Virus record (IMG/VR): IMGVR_UViG_3300042862_000198 | Coordinates: 1 to 64,000 of that record | DNA length: 64,000 bases | Source of the DNA: a virus | Direction: 5' to 3' (one strand) | Shown: positions 8,580 through 15,707 of the stretch, one piece after another | Position numbering within the stretch: position 1 is the first letter of the stretch | How the letters are laid out: every line of letters begins with the position of its first letter | The notes under the pieces: generated by a model | Seen by the model: the letters and a program-made list of their open reading frames with translations, nothing else | The model's database searches: none | Told to the model about the DNA's origin: nothing | Program-made: the position numbers and the translations under genes

Positions 8580-8893
8580 TGTTTCTACCAATAACTCTCA
8601 AAGATAAAGAAGGTTCTTATATTGAGCACTTAAATGTGACTCACATAACTAGAACTGCATTTATTAATGTTATGAACCCAGATGCGGGAACTAAAATATA
8701 TTTAAGAACTGGAGAAGTATTATCTACTATGGTTCCTATGGATATATTACAACAAGAAATTGATGAGTGTTGGAAATCAGCTTCTGCAATGATTATATTT
8801 AACATCATTGCAGAAAAAACAAGAGTTCTCTCTGCAAGTGAAGAACCTGATATTATTGATGATTATACTGAGAAATCCTCTTTAACTCAATAA
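8579..8893 (+). CDS. Hypothetical protein, 104 aa, coupled to metallophosphoesterase
   Basis: The start overlaps the phosphoesterase stop (TAATG). Begins MFLPITLKDKEGSYIEHLNV and has strand-rich N-terminal and helical middle parts. The segment IYLRTGEVLSTMVPMDILQQEI looks like a small beta-barrel followed by a helix. The 3' end overlaps the convergent gene at 8853-9104. It may modulate the phosphoesterase because of coupling (inference). Confidence 0.65.
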   Translation: MFLPITLKDKEGSYIEHLNVTHITRTAFINVMNPDAGTKIYLRTGEVLSTMVPMDILQQEIDECWKSASAMIIFNIIAEKTRVLSASEEPDIIDDYTEKSSLTQ

Positions 8894-9104
8894 TACTTTC
8901 TTTTGTAGGAAATAAGGCTGCTGGCCAATCCCAATTCTTAACTTTCCAGTTACCATCTTTAGTTTCATCACTGTCTGTGGAAACTAAATGTAATCCAGGC
9001 ATTATTAATAATTCATAATAATAGTATTCTCTTTCATTATCACTTTCTTTAGTAGTAACTACTATTTTATCAAAGTTTAATTCTTTTAAGTCATTTTCTG
9101 TCAT
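8853..9104 (-). CDS. Hypothetical protein, 83 aa
   Basis: Begins MTENDLKELNFDKIVVTT. Acidic with several Tyr and Trp residues (EREYYYYELL, WKVKNWDWPAALFPTK). It resembles the gene at 379-822 only in its MTEN start. It overlaps the plus-strand gene tail-to-tail by 41 bases. No family recognised. Confidence 0.65.
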   Translation of the reverse strand: MTENDLKELNFDKIVVTTKESDNEREYYYYELLIMPGLHLVSTDSDETKDGNWKVKNWDWPAALFPTKESIIELKRISQYNHQ

Positions 9105-9105
9105 G

Positions 9106-9249
9106 TTATTTACTATTTAATTTTTTAGACTTTACTTTAGTTGGTTTATCATACTTGTCTAAACATGCATTACATACCCATACTCCAATTTCCTTCATGT
9201 CACTAATATTTTTAATAATGTGACAATTATAACAAGATTTTTCTTTCAT
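9106..9249 (-). CDS. Small zinc-ribbon protein, 47 aa
   Basis: The start overlaps the upstream stop (ATGA). It contains CYNCH followed about 20 residues later by VCNAC, a CxxC...CxxC arrangement for one zinc ion, and ends in a Lys-rich tail (KPTKVKSKKLNSK). Such proteins usually bind nucleic acid or a protein partner. Fills the gap between its neighbours. Confidence 0.65.
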   Translation of the reverse strand: MKEKSCYNCHIIKNISDMKEIGVWVCNACLDKYDKPTKVKSKKLNSK

Positions 9250-9698
9250 TTTTCATTTTTTAATGCATTCTGAAACAATGTTGTATTTAATATTTTAGAA
9301 GCATAATCTGGAACAAGATCCATATAAACTTTACTTCCTTGACTAAATGCTCCATGTTCTTTAATTCTTTTGTTTCTTAAAGACTCTAAAGATAAATATC
9401 CAAGATAAAAGTTATCTGTATCTTCTGACTTAATCATTTCATTAAGATTTTTAATATCATCATTTTCCATATAACCCATTTCTTTAAGTAAATGCATTTC
9501 TGCCATAAATATAAATGGTCTATATACTCCAGAATTTACACCTTTATAATACATATACCATAAATAATTTAATGAATGATTAAGACCTGTAGTATCATTA
9601 TCTTGTGAAGTCATATTATAATGTTCTTCTATAATACTATGTAAAAACTTTTTAAATTTTTTAGTAAGTACAATATCATTTGTTGCTGTTTTTTCCAT
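9246..9698 (-). CDS. Hypothetical protein, 150 aa
   Basis: Largely helical and charged with many aromatics (SLNYLWYMYYKG, YRPFIFMAEMHLL). The middle phrase FMAEMHLLKEMGY echoes the FMAEI phrase in the gene at 5490-6077, so the two may share a fold. No family recognised. Its stop overlaps the start of the downstream zinc-ribbon gene. Confidence 0.65.
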   Translation of the reverse strand: MEKTATNDIVLTKKFKKFLHSIIEEHYNMTSQDNDTTGLNHSLNYLWYMYYKGVNSGVYRPFIFMAEMHLLKEMGYMENDDIKNLNEMIKSEDTDNFYLGYLSLESLRNKRIKEHGAFSQGSKVYMDLVPDYASKILNTTLFQNALKNEK

Positions 9699-9938
9699 TT
9701 AGTCTTCTAAGTTTAAATTATGTTCATCTAATATCTCTCTTATGGCTTCTCTTACTTTATCAGCCATATCTTGTTCAGCTGCTGTTGCTTCTCTTTTTTC
9801 AAAAACAGCATACTTTGTTGTACTTCTAAGTAGTTGGTCTAATTCCCACATAGCATTTTTCCATTTATAGCCATCTAATGCTACTCTTACATCACTTTGT
9901 TCTTCAATAGAGTCAAACTCCAGTATTATTTTTCCCAT
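9699..9938 (-). CDS. Conserved phage hypothetical protein, 79 aa
   Basis: Has the recognisable pattern LEFDSIEEQSDVRVALDGYKW, WELDQLLRSTTKY and DKVREAIREILDEH. I know this layout from many unrelated tailed phages, where it is a small conserved protein of unknown function. Acidic and helical. Its start overlaps the upstream gene by 26 bases. Confidence 0.8.
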   Translation of the reverse strand: MGKIILEFDSIEEQSDVRVALDGYKWKNAMWELDQLLRSTTKYAVFEKREATAAEQDMADKVREAIREILDEHNLNLED

Positions 9939-10305
9939 CTTTTCTATATTCTATTTCTTTATTCATTAATTCAAGATGCCAATCATCACCACCATACTCA
10001 AGTACTGCTTTTAGGTAGTCATCATCCATATCAGCTATAGTTATCCAAGTTAATGGTGTTTCACCATACTTACCTCTGCTTCCCCTTACTGCATGTTTTC
10101 TTACAACTTCAAAGTCATCATCTGCATAGACATAGTGAGTTTCAATCTTGTCCATATCCATTGCACCATACCTTTCATACTCGTTACCACCATCTGCCAT
10201 AGCATCATTGGGGCAACCACAGGTTACATAGTCATGTCTGTGTCTACTTACTAATACCTTGTTACACTCAAGGCATTTTACTGAGTTATATACTATCTGT
10301 CTCAT
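9913..10305 (-). CDS. DUF7695-like zinc-ribbon protein, 130 aa
   Basis: Starts at MRQIVYNSVKC; the upstream in-frame codons belong to the shared tail of a neighbouring TAVEWL gene, so the ATG at 10305 is preferred. It has CLEC near the start and TCGCPND further on, a zinc-ribbon pair, followed by AMADGG and an acidic body. This matches the small phage family with the phrase CGCPND.AMADGG (DUF7695-like). A nucleic-acid or protein-binding role is likely, otherwise unknown. Confidence 0.75.
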   Translation of the reverse strand: MRQIVYNSVKCLECNKVLVSRHRHDYVTCGCPNDAMADGGNEYERYGAMDMDKIETHYVYADDDFEVVRKHAVRGSRGKYGETPLTWITIADMDDDYLKAVLEYGGDDWHLELMNKEIEYRKDGKNNTGV

Positions 10306-10306
10306 C

Positions 10307-10555
10307 TTATTCTGATTTAAAGGTTTCGTTGTAGTATTGTTCAGCATCTAATTTACACTCTATTCCATCAGGCACATTTGATTTCCAACATTCTACAAAT
10401 GCATCTTTCATCTGCTCCTTTTCCATTTCTTTGGCTTGATTAAGTATTAAATCTAAATAATATTTATACTCAGATATTTCAATTTCATTTATTTCTAATT
10501 GATTAAATAGATGTGCTTGTTGTTCTTCCAACCATTCTACTGCTGTTTGTTTCAT
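10307..10555 (-). CDS. TAVEWL-family small protein, copy A, 82 aa
   Basis: One of five intact paralogs in this window. All share an N-terminal (K)QTAVEWL helix, a middle helix AKEMEKEQ, and usually the C-terminal tail YYNETFKSE. Here the middle holds extra helical residues (HLFNQLEINEIEISEYKYYL). The start is MKQTAVEWL at 10555; longer in-frame starts would only read through the tail of the upstream copy. The family occurs in many Bacteroidota phages and prophages, function unknown to me. Confidence 0.8.
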   Translation of the reverse strand: MKQTAVEWLEEQQAHLFNQLEINEIEISEYKYYLDLILNQAKEMEKEQMKDAFVECWKSNVPDGIECKLDAEQYYNETFKSE

Positions 10556-10556
10556 C

Positions 10557-10778
10557 TTATTCTGATTTAAAGGTTTCATTGTAGTATTGCTCAGGATTAT
10601 ATAAATCTCCCTTACCACCTCCTATAACATAGCCAAATGTGTGTGCTTCAGTAATCTGCTCCTTCTCCATTTCTTTGGCTTGTTCAATCAATTCAGAAGT
10701 TATAACTCCATTAAAGATAAAATCTCCTTTGACATGAGCTCCTCTTAATTCTTCTATCAACCATTCTACTGCTGTCAT
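10557..10778 (-). CDS. TAVEWL-family small protein, copy B, 73 aa
   Basis: Begins MTAVEWLIEELRG, lacking the usual Lys-Gln after Met. Contains QAKEMEKEQITEAHTFG and ends YYNETFKSE. It is separated from copy A by one base and from copy C by one base, each junction carrying the same sequence around TTTAAATCAGAATAAGATG. Tandem duplication is the simplest origin. Confidence 0.8.
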   Translation of the reverse strand: MTAVEWLIEELRGAHVKGDFIFNGVITSELIEQAKEMEKEQITEAHTFGYVIGGGKGDLYNPEQYYNETFKSE

Positions 10779-10779
10779 C

Positions 10780-10977
10780 TTATTCTGATTTAAAGGTTTC
10801 GTTGTAGTATCTATCACCATCTCCATCACAATGTGGCTCACCATTAAAAGCATCCATTATCTGCTCCTTCTCCATTTCTAATGCTTTATCCCAACAATCA
10901 CTGTTGTAATTAAATTCTTCTTCACTATATGGTTCTGAGTTTAAGTTTTCTAATAACCATTCTACTGCTGTTTTCAT
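10780..10977 (-). CDS. TAVEWL-family small protein, copy C, 65 aa
   Basis: Begins MKTAVEWLLENLNS, contains ALEMEKEQIMDAFNGE and ends YYNETFKSE. It is the first of the three tandem copies in transcription order. A poly-T/A leader lies upstream. The middle, between the conserved blocks, is specific to this copy (DGDGDRYYNET). Confidence 0.8.
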   Translation of the reverse strand: MKTAVEWLLENLNSEPYSEEEFNYNSDCWDKALEMEKEQIMDAFNGEPHCDGDGDRYYNETFKSE

Positions 10978-11040
10978 ATTTTTTTTTAAATTAAACTGTC
11001 CCAAATATTAGCTAAATTTGGGACAAATGGGTGTAAATAG

Positions 11041-11430
11041 CTAAGATATGAATCCTTTTCCATTTTTTATCATGTTTAACACTTCTAATTTTTCCTCATC
11101 TGTTAGTCTAACAGGTAGCTCATACTCTTTTGTATTGTCCAACCTACACTGCTCTACCTCTTCCCATAATGACTTAATATCATAACAAATAGGTAAGCCG
11201 TCATTAGTAGTTGCTTGGTCAATTGTTCCAACAGGGTCTCTCTCATATAGATACCAATAAATCCAATCTGTTCCCTCCTTACCATAGTAAACATCTAACA
11301 AAATATTTATCACTGAGGCATAATTATCTGAGAAATTAATAGTGTCTATATCTAATACATACAATGCATGTTCCTTATCTGATTGCTTCCTAAGTTTGTT
11401 TAGGATTTCTGTAAATACTTCTAGTTTCAT
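11041..11430 (-). CDS. Hypothetical protein, 129 aa
   Basis: Begins MKLEVFTEILNKLRKQSDK. Rich in aromatics in the middle (DWIYWYLYERDPVG) and acidic at the C-terminus. The phrase DGLPICYDIKSLWEEVE resembles conserved small phage proteins of unknown function. Base composition is slightly less AT-rich than neighbours, suggesting a separate origin. Confidence 0.75.
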   Translation of the reverse strand: MKLEVFTEILNKLRKQSDKEHALYVLDIDTINFSDNYASVINILLDVYYGKEGTDWIYWYLYERDPVGTIDQATTNDGLPICYDIKSLWEEVEQCRLDNTKEYELPVRLTDEEKLEVLNMIKNGKGFIS

Positions 11431-11638
11431 GTTGTTAAATTTTTAAATGTTAATCGGAAATATGTCTATTATGTAAAGCATAACTAACAAAAATGTAGAT
11501 TTTTGTAAACTTTATTTAGCATTATCTCTATAATCTATTACAAATCCAATGGCTACAATAATGTTCATACCACAGGACATTAGTATCTCATGGATATCAG
11601 CATACACATTTGTTGAAAGATGTACATGACCTACCATC

Positions 11639-11674
11639 CAAAAAGGTATGGACAAGTTTTGGCTTATCCATACC
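11639..11674 (-). terminator. Intrinsic terminator downstream of the 182-aa membrane protein gene
   Basis: On the minus strand GGTATGGA pairs with TCCATACC, with an inner AAG/CTT pairing, followed by TTTTT. It lies 28 bases after the stop of the gene at 11702-12250. The rest of the 11431-11701 gap shows nothing I can name. Confidence 0.75.
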
Positions 11675-11701
11675 AATAGATATTTTGTAAAATGTTTCAG
11701 T

Positions 11702-12250
11702 TTAACTATTTAAATATTGTTTGTTTTTGTTTCTTGCATAAATACCAAGAGGTAAAATAAGAAAACCTATTAAAAATGGTAGTGTAACAACACCTAAAAT
11801 TATATATGCTGTAGCAACATGCTTTTTTGCATACCAAGGTTTATCATTTTCTTCTTTAGCTTTATTAATATTCTCTATAATAGCACTGTATTTTTTATCA
11901 AAGTCAGAATCAGATAATACTATAACTTGAGATAAATGTTCTATTAAATCTTTAAAATGATAATTTGCATTTTGTACTTCTACATCTGTATCAAAAGAAC
12001 CTATCTTTCTTCTTATTTCCATTGTAATTTCTGTTGAAGTATCAGATTTCTTTACTAAATTAAAATCAATAAATACACCTAAAGATAAGAATTCTAAACA
12101 TTCTAATATTACTTGATTAAATATTGGATTAACTTCTGTTAATTTATATTTACTATCTGAAACAACTTGAACTTTTGGTATACTTTTCATTACTTGTTCA
12201 ATTGAAAATTCAATTGTAACTGTTTTCTTTGGATTTGGTATTGTAAACAT
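11702..12250 (-). CDS. Membrane-anchored hypothetical protein, 182 aa
   Basis: The N-terminal 130 residues are a soluble alpha/beta region (KTVTIEFSIEQVMKSIP...) followed by a charged helix (ENINKAKEENDKP). The C-terminus has a strong hydrophobic segment near residues 148-172 (IILGVVTLPFLIGFLILP) and a basic end. It should sit in the inner membrane facing the cytoplasm. No family recognised; anti-defence or superinfection roles are only possible. Confidence 0.75.
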   Translation of the reverse strand: MFTIPNPKKTVTIEFSIEQVMKSIPKVQVVSDSKYKLTEVNPIFNQVILECLEFLSLGVFIDFNLVKKSDTSTEITMEIRRKIGSFDTDVEVQNANYHFKDLIEHLSQVIVLSDSDFDKKYSAIIENINKAKEENDKPWYAKKHVATAYIILGVVTLPFLIGFLILPLGIYARNKNKQYLNS

Positions 12251-12275
12251 ATTTTTTTATTTATTTAATTATTAA

Positions 12276-12536
12276 TTATTTATTTATTTCTTTATAATAT
12301 AGCATTTCTTTAAGAAGTTTATTTTCTTCTAATAGTAAATTGCATCTTTCAGCATCTCTATACATAAAAATGCTTGTAAGTATACCCATAGTAAGTCCTA
12401 TTACTACACCTATAAATGCATAAGTATATTCTGAACTTTTCTTTACTGGTTTCTTTTTAGATGTAATAGGTTTCCAACCATATTCTTTTTCTTGTCTATG
12501 TTCATTAAGACTGCTCCCATTCAATATTTCCTTCAT
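12276..12536 (-). CDS. Single-pass membrane protein, 86 aa
   Basis: Starts at MKEILNGSS; longer in-frame starts would overlap the upstream gene far more. A basic stretch (SKKKPVKKSS) precedes one hydrophobic segment (YAFIGVVIGLTMGILTSIF), and a helical Glu/Leu-rich tail follows (LLLEENKLLKEM). The tail looks like a short coiled coil. Function unknown. Confidence 0.6.
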   Translation of the reverse strand: MKEILNGSSLNEHRQEKEYGWKPITSKKKPVKKSSEYTYAFIGVVIGLTMGILTSIFMYRDAERCNLLLEENKLLKEMLYYKEINK

Positions 12537-12687
12537 TTTTTGGTTTTTTAATATTATTTTGAGACCTTTCATATTCTCTCCATTCATAAATTTTTAGATC
12601 ATTCATCTTTGCTAAGTCAGCTATAGTAGCTTCCTGTGGTATTTCTCCATTATTTGCATGTAATAACTCATAATATAATTCTTTCAT
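12505..12687 (-). CDS. Hypothetical protein, 60 aa
   Basis: Starts at ATG 12687, overlapping the upstream stop (ATGA). Sequence is MKELYYELLHANNGE followed by EATIADLAKMNDLKIYEWREYE. The helix pair and the phrase TIADLAKMNDLKIYEW look like a small helix-turn-helix, possibly DNA binding (inference). Confidence 0.6.
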   Translation of the reverse strand: MKELYYELLHANNGEIPQEATIADLAKMNDLKIYEWREYERSQNNIKKPKNEGNIEWEQS

Positions 12688-13136
12688 TTTCCCCATAACT
12701 TTAAACTATTAGTTACCAATCTTTTTATTGTTTTTGCTGTAGATTTTTCATTTATAATATCTCTGTAAGCTCTTATTTTTTCTAAAGTTTTAATATCAAA
12801 AGATATTGTAATATATTTATCTTTTTTATATTTATTACTAAAACTTGGAAAATCATACGGATATTTAATTAAATATTCTTTGGCATTTTCTTTAAATACA
12901 TTATCACCATATTCTAATAAAGTATAAGGAAGTTTTTTAGATACTGAAACTGATACTCTTTTTATATTATATATAGTAGAAATTTTTTCTTCAGTATAGC
13001 CAAACTTGTAATACAATATAGCAATTAGATAATTTCTTTTATCTAACATTGGTCTTAATCTTTTTTTAGGGGAATTTTGAAATTCATATACTAAAGCATC
13101 ACACTCTTTTAGAATGTCATTAACTGTATATTCCAT
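12684..13136 (-). CDS. DnaA-domain-IV-like DNA-binding protein, 150 aa
   Basis: Residues 29-66 (RPMLDKRNYLIAILYYKFGYTEEKIS, continuing IYNIKRVSVSVS) follow the pattern of the DnaA C-terminal helix-turn-helix domain or related Trp-repressor-like folds. A basic region and a C-terminal helical part follow. It probably binds DNA, as an origin-binding or regulatory protein. There is no AAA domain, so it is not an initiator ATPase. Bacteroidota phages often carry small genes of this shape. Confidence 0.6.
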   Translation of the reverse strand: MEYTVNDILKECDALVYEFQNSPKKRLRPMLDKRNYLIAILYYKFGYTEEKISTIYNIKRVSVSVSKKLPYTLLEYGDNVFKENAKEYLIKYPYDFPSFSNKYKKDKYITISFDIKTLEKIRAYRDIINEKSTAKTIKRLVTNSLKLWGK

Positions 13137-13141
13137 AATTT

Positions 13142-13318
13142 TTATATAAAAAAAGGAAAGAATATTCCTTTAATCTCTGATATTAGTACGCCTAATGTTA
13201 TAGTATTTAAAAAGCCATGATTATTAGACCATAAATATAAGAAATAAAGAGCCATTATCTGACTCATTATTAGATATATAACTGATATTAAACCTATAAT
13301 GTTTATAAATTTATACAT
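13142..13318 (-). CDS. Small membrane protein, 58 aa
   Basis: Begins MYKFINIIGLISVIYLIM. Two long hydrophobic stretches (residues 5-32 and 38-58) with a short polar loop (WSNNHGF). The last codons form part of a terminator hairpin. No family recognised. It resembles the 58-aa protein at 5314-5490 in layout, but not clearly in sequence. Confidence 0.6.
   Translation of the reverse strand: MYKFINIIGLISVIYLIMSQIMALYFLYLWSNNHGFLNTITLGVLISEIKGIFFPFFI
13148..13171 (-). terminator. Terminator overlapping the 3' end of a small gene
   Basis: On the minus strand AAAGGAA pairs with TTCCTTT over a short loop and is followed by a T-run that encodes the last Phe codons of the 58-aa membrane protein. Coding and termination signals share the same bases. 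Confidence 0.55.
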
Positions 13319-13336
13319 AAACTTTATTTATTTAGA

Positions 13337-13792
13337 TTAACAGCAGCTTGTCCCAGGTGTACAACAAGATTTTACTTTTTCCTTATTTATTTCTAAGGTA
13401 GGAATACCACATTTATCTAAAGCAAGGCAAGCTGTATTTGTACTAATTAATTGAAAGATACCATTAGTAAATACAACTCCATACTTTTCAATAGTTTCTC
13501 CTTGATATTCCATTTCAATTTCATAATTTCCAATTTCTAATTTTTTTTCAGAAAGTTCAATAATTGAATTGAGTTTACTTGGTTCTAATCTATGCAAAAA
13601 ATCTATACTTTGCCAAAGTTGCATAGAAATAACTTCTACATTTCTAATAGTTCCTCCACAGTCAATAAATTTTTTACTGATTTGTCCCACTTCTGTAATG
13701 TGAAAATGTTCTGGAATCTTATTTCCGTTTGGTTTTAAAAAGGTTACTTCTGAAACTACTTTTAAAGATTGTTTAAATTCTGATAATATCAT
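13337..13792 (-). CDS. DUF6428 family protein, 151 aa
   Basis: The N-terminus (MILSEFKQSLK, then FLKPNGNKIPEHFHITEVG and FIDCGGTIR) is diagnostic of DUF6428, a family found on bacterial chromosomes, often near ars-type genes. The C-terminus ends SCCTPGTSCC, two cysteine pairs that could bind a soft metal or arsenite. Length matches the cellular family, so the gene looks intact. Its presence in a phage suggests acquisition from a host. Function is not established. Confidence 0.8.
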   Translation of the reverse strand: MILSEFKQSLKVVSEVTFLKPNGNKIPEHFHITEVGQISKKFIDCGGTIRNVEVISMQLWQSIDFLHRLEPSKLNSIIELSEKKLEIGNYEIEMEYQGETIEKYGVVFTNGIFQLISTNTACLALDKCGIPTLEINKEKVKSCCTPGTSCC

Positions 13793-13806
13793 TTTAATTT
13801 ATTTAT

Positions 13807-14088
13807 TTAGATTAATTCAAGACATGCTTCTTCAATATTTACTTCTTCTTTTGTTTCTTCTTTCATATTAGATAAAAGTTCAATTGGTAAAAATCTTGAT
13901 GCATCATAAAGTTCATAAGGAAATGATCTGCTTGATAGTTGTACTTCTTTAAGTAAAAAACCATAAGTTTCTTTTTGTAAACCCATTCTAACAATTCTGG
14001 TTACAGTATAAGTATCACCTTCTTTTACCCATTCTTCAATAGGTACATTTTTTGGCTTTTTATCAGCATCAATACAAATCACTTTCAT
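13807..14088 (-). CDS. Conserved small hypothetical protein, 93 aa
   Basis: Begins MKVICIDADKKPKNVP and has EGDTYTVTRIVRM, a small beta-barrel-like layout, then RFLPIELLSNM and an acidic tail. I have seen this N-terminal pattern in small Bacteroidota phage proteins of unknown function. It overlaps the ClpS-like gene by 20 bases, so the two are co-expressed. Confidence 0.75.
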   Translation of the reverse strand: MKVICIDADKKPKNVPIEEWVKEGDTYTVTRIVRMGLQKETYGFLLKEVQLSSRSFPYELYDASRFLPIELLSNMKEETKEEVNIEEACLELI

Positions 14089-14323
14089 ATTCTTCTAATT
14101 CAACTTTAATATTTAAGTTATCAAAGGTAGTTTTTAATTCAAACATATCCATAAAATCTCCATGTTTTATTTCACACTTGCCTTTGTTATGTGCTATTAG
14201 AGCACACTGTTCTGCCTGTACTACTTCATGTTTACATAGACCTATTAAACAGGCCATAATATATTCATGTGAGTTTACATTATCATTATATAACATAATC
14301 TTATGTGTTTGTATATCTTCCAT
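14069..14323 (-). CDS. clpS-like: ClpS-like adaptor protein, 84 aa
   Basis: Host ClpS binds ClpA/ClpC and delivers substrates carrying N-degrons to the ClpP protease. This protein has the family pattern: a strand then LYNDNVNSHEYIMACLIG at residues 11-28, AEQCALIAHNKGKC at 37-50, a FDNL helix, and a final strand IKVELEEY. The NDN at 13-15 replaces the usual NDD of the recognition pocket, and His45 corresponds to the conserved His in the ALIxH motif. The wording is closest to Bacteroidota ClpS. The gene overlaps its downstream neighbour and is 18 bases from the helicase gene. It could redirect host proteolysis (inference). Confidence 0.85.
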   Translation of the reverse strand: MEDIQTHKIMLYNDNVNSHEYIMACLIGLCKHEVVQAEQCALIAHNKGKCEIKHGDFMDMFELKTTFDNLNIKVELEEYESDLY

Positions 14324-14341
14324 ACTTTTAATATATACAAA

Positions 14342-15433
14342 TTATACGGAAATATTATAATTTTTCCATACAATTTTAGTTTGATCAAAATCTTCTAAGG
14401 CTTCTTTAACCCATTTTTCATCTACAGTATTCATATAACATAGTATATGTACAATAGCTTTATCATCAGGATTTAACCGGAGTAACCTACCTATTCTTTG
14501 ACTAGCTTTTCTTTCATTACCATATGAATGCATAATAATACCTTGTTTAAGATTAGATATATTTACACCTTCATTTAACTGCATAACAGTAGAAAGTTTT
14601 AAAATAGACCCTTCTTTAAACATTTCAAGATTTTCTTCAGATTTAGGATTATTACTATGATAACTATGAGAACATAATCTATCAGCTTGATCTTGTGTAT
14701 TAGCAAATACAATACACTTAGTATTAATGCTATCCATTAACTTTTTAGTATATTTTTCTTTACTTCCATACTCCATCATTGCTTTCATTCTCATTACTCT
14801 AAGAATATGGACAGGTCCAGAACCAGTTTCAAGTCTTTGACCCCAATAATTATAGTTTTGTACTTCAGAACTCATAAAACTTTTATTCTTCATTACTACA
14901 GAATAATTTTTTTCATTACTAAGTTCTAACTCATGTACTATAATTTGGTAATCATTTAGTATTCCTTGTTCTATAGCAGAGTCTGCTTTAAAAGTATATA
15001 TTACAGGACAAAATTCCTGTATTAATCTACCTTTTTCAGAATCTTTATATCTTGGAGGAGTACCAGTAAGACCAATTATCTTTCCTTTATATAGTTGTAG
15101 AAATCCTCTATGACTATCTAATAAACTATGAGCTTCATCTAAATACACTGCATCATAATCAGCAGGATTATGTTTATTTAAACTTAGATAAGTTGTAAAT
15201 GTAATCCTACTTAATTGTTCAAGCATATCAAACTTTGTTGCATCATCTTTCCAAGATTGAAAAATAGATTTTTTAGGAGCAACTACTAATGTCCTCATAA
15301 GAGGTGTAGTATAAAGTTGCATATGTTTTAGGCCAACAAGGGTCTTACCTACACCAGTTCCAAGCACAATGCTACATCTTTGTTTACCTTCAGTAGCTTT
15401 TAATGCTTCTACTTGTATTTCTTCTCTATTCAT
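14342..15433 (-). CDS. SF2 DEAH-box helicase (UvsW/SNF2-like)
   Basis: A 363-residue two-domain helicase. Motif I LGTGVGKT is at residues 24-31, motif II LDEAH at 98-102, motif III GLTGTPP near 121, and motif VI QRIGRLLR near 325. This is a compact SF2 enzyme of the type used by phages for branch migration, recombination-dependent replication or fork restart. The DEAH form and motif VI favour the UvsW/RadD-like group. Its stop side adjoins the ClpS-like gene, and it is coupled to the 73-aa gene upstream by a 4-base overlap. Confidence 0.88.
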   Translation of the reverse strand: MNREEIQVEALKATEGKQRCSIVLGTGVGKTLVGLKHMQLYTTPLMRTLVVAPKKSIFQSWKDDATKFDMLEQLSRITFTTYLSLNKHNPADYDAVYLDEAHSLLDSHRGFLQLYKGKIIGLTGTPPRYKDSEKGRLIQEFCPVIYTFKADSAIEQGILNDYQIIVHELELSNEKNYSVVMKNKSFMSSEVQNYNYWGQRLETGSGPVHILRVMRMKAMMEYGSKEKYTKKLMDSINTKCIVFANTQDQADRLCSHSYHSNNPKSEENLEMFKEGSILKLSTVMQLNEGVNISNLKQGIIMHSYGNERKASQRIGRLLRLNPDDKAIVHILCYMNTVDEKWVKEALEDFDQTKIVWKNYNISV

Positions 15434-15651
15434 TTTTTAAGTGCTTTAAATTCTGCATTCATTTTAAGTTTTACATCTGTTGCAATATGATCTTTTACTG
15501 TAAATGAAGTTTTAGTTAATTTAATTAACCAACTATTTGGCAACCAAATTTCTATTTTAGGTATAATTTCAAATAATGTAGCTTTTTCTGTTTTTGTTAC
15601 AATTCTTTTAAAACTAAATTTACTATAACCTTGATTAAAATATTGTCTCAT
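15430..15651 (-). CDS. Hypothetical protein, 73 aa, coupled to SF2 helicase
   Basis: Starts at MRQYFNQGYSKFSFK (15651). An upstream in-frame ATG is rejected because a strong hairpin lies between. Basic and beta-rich (FEIIPKIEIWLPNSWLIKL). The stop overlaps the helicase start, so it may act with it. No family recognised. Confidence 0.65.
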   Translation of the reverse strand: MRQYFNQGYSKFSFKRIVTKTEKATLFEIIPKIEIWLPNSWLIKLTKTSFTVKDHIATDVKLKMNAEFKALKK

Positions 15652-15666
15652 AATGTTTATATTAAG

Positions 15667-15696
15667 AATCCAAGCATTGTTGCCTTTGCTTGGATT
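15667..15696 (-). terminator. Hairpin after the ParB-like gene, probable terminator
   Basis: AATCCAAGCA pairs perfectly with TGCTTGGATT over a ten-base loop. The minus-strand tail (TTCTTAATAT) is only moderately T-rich, so termination may be partial. It separates the ParB-like gene from the helicase operon. Confidence 0.55.
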
Positions 15697-15707
15697 CATT
15701 ATTTATT

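Noticed and set aside
14052-14360. Plus-strand gene opposite the ClpS-like gene
   Set aside because: It is antisense to two coding genes, with unnatural composition (Cys/His/Ser/Ile) and no start context.
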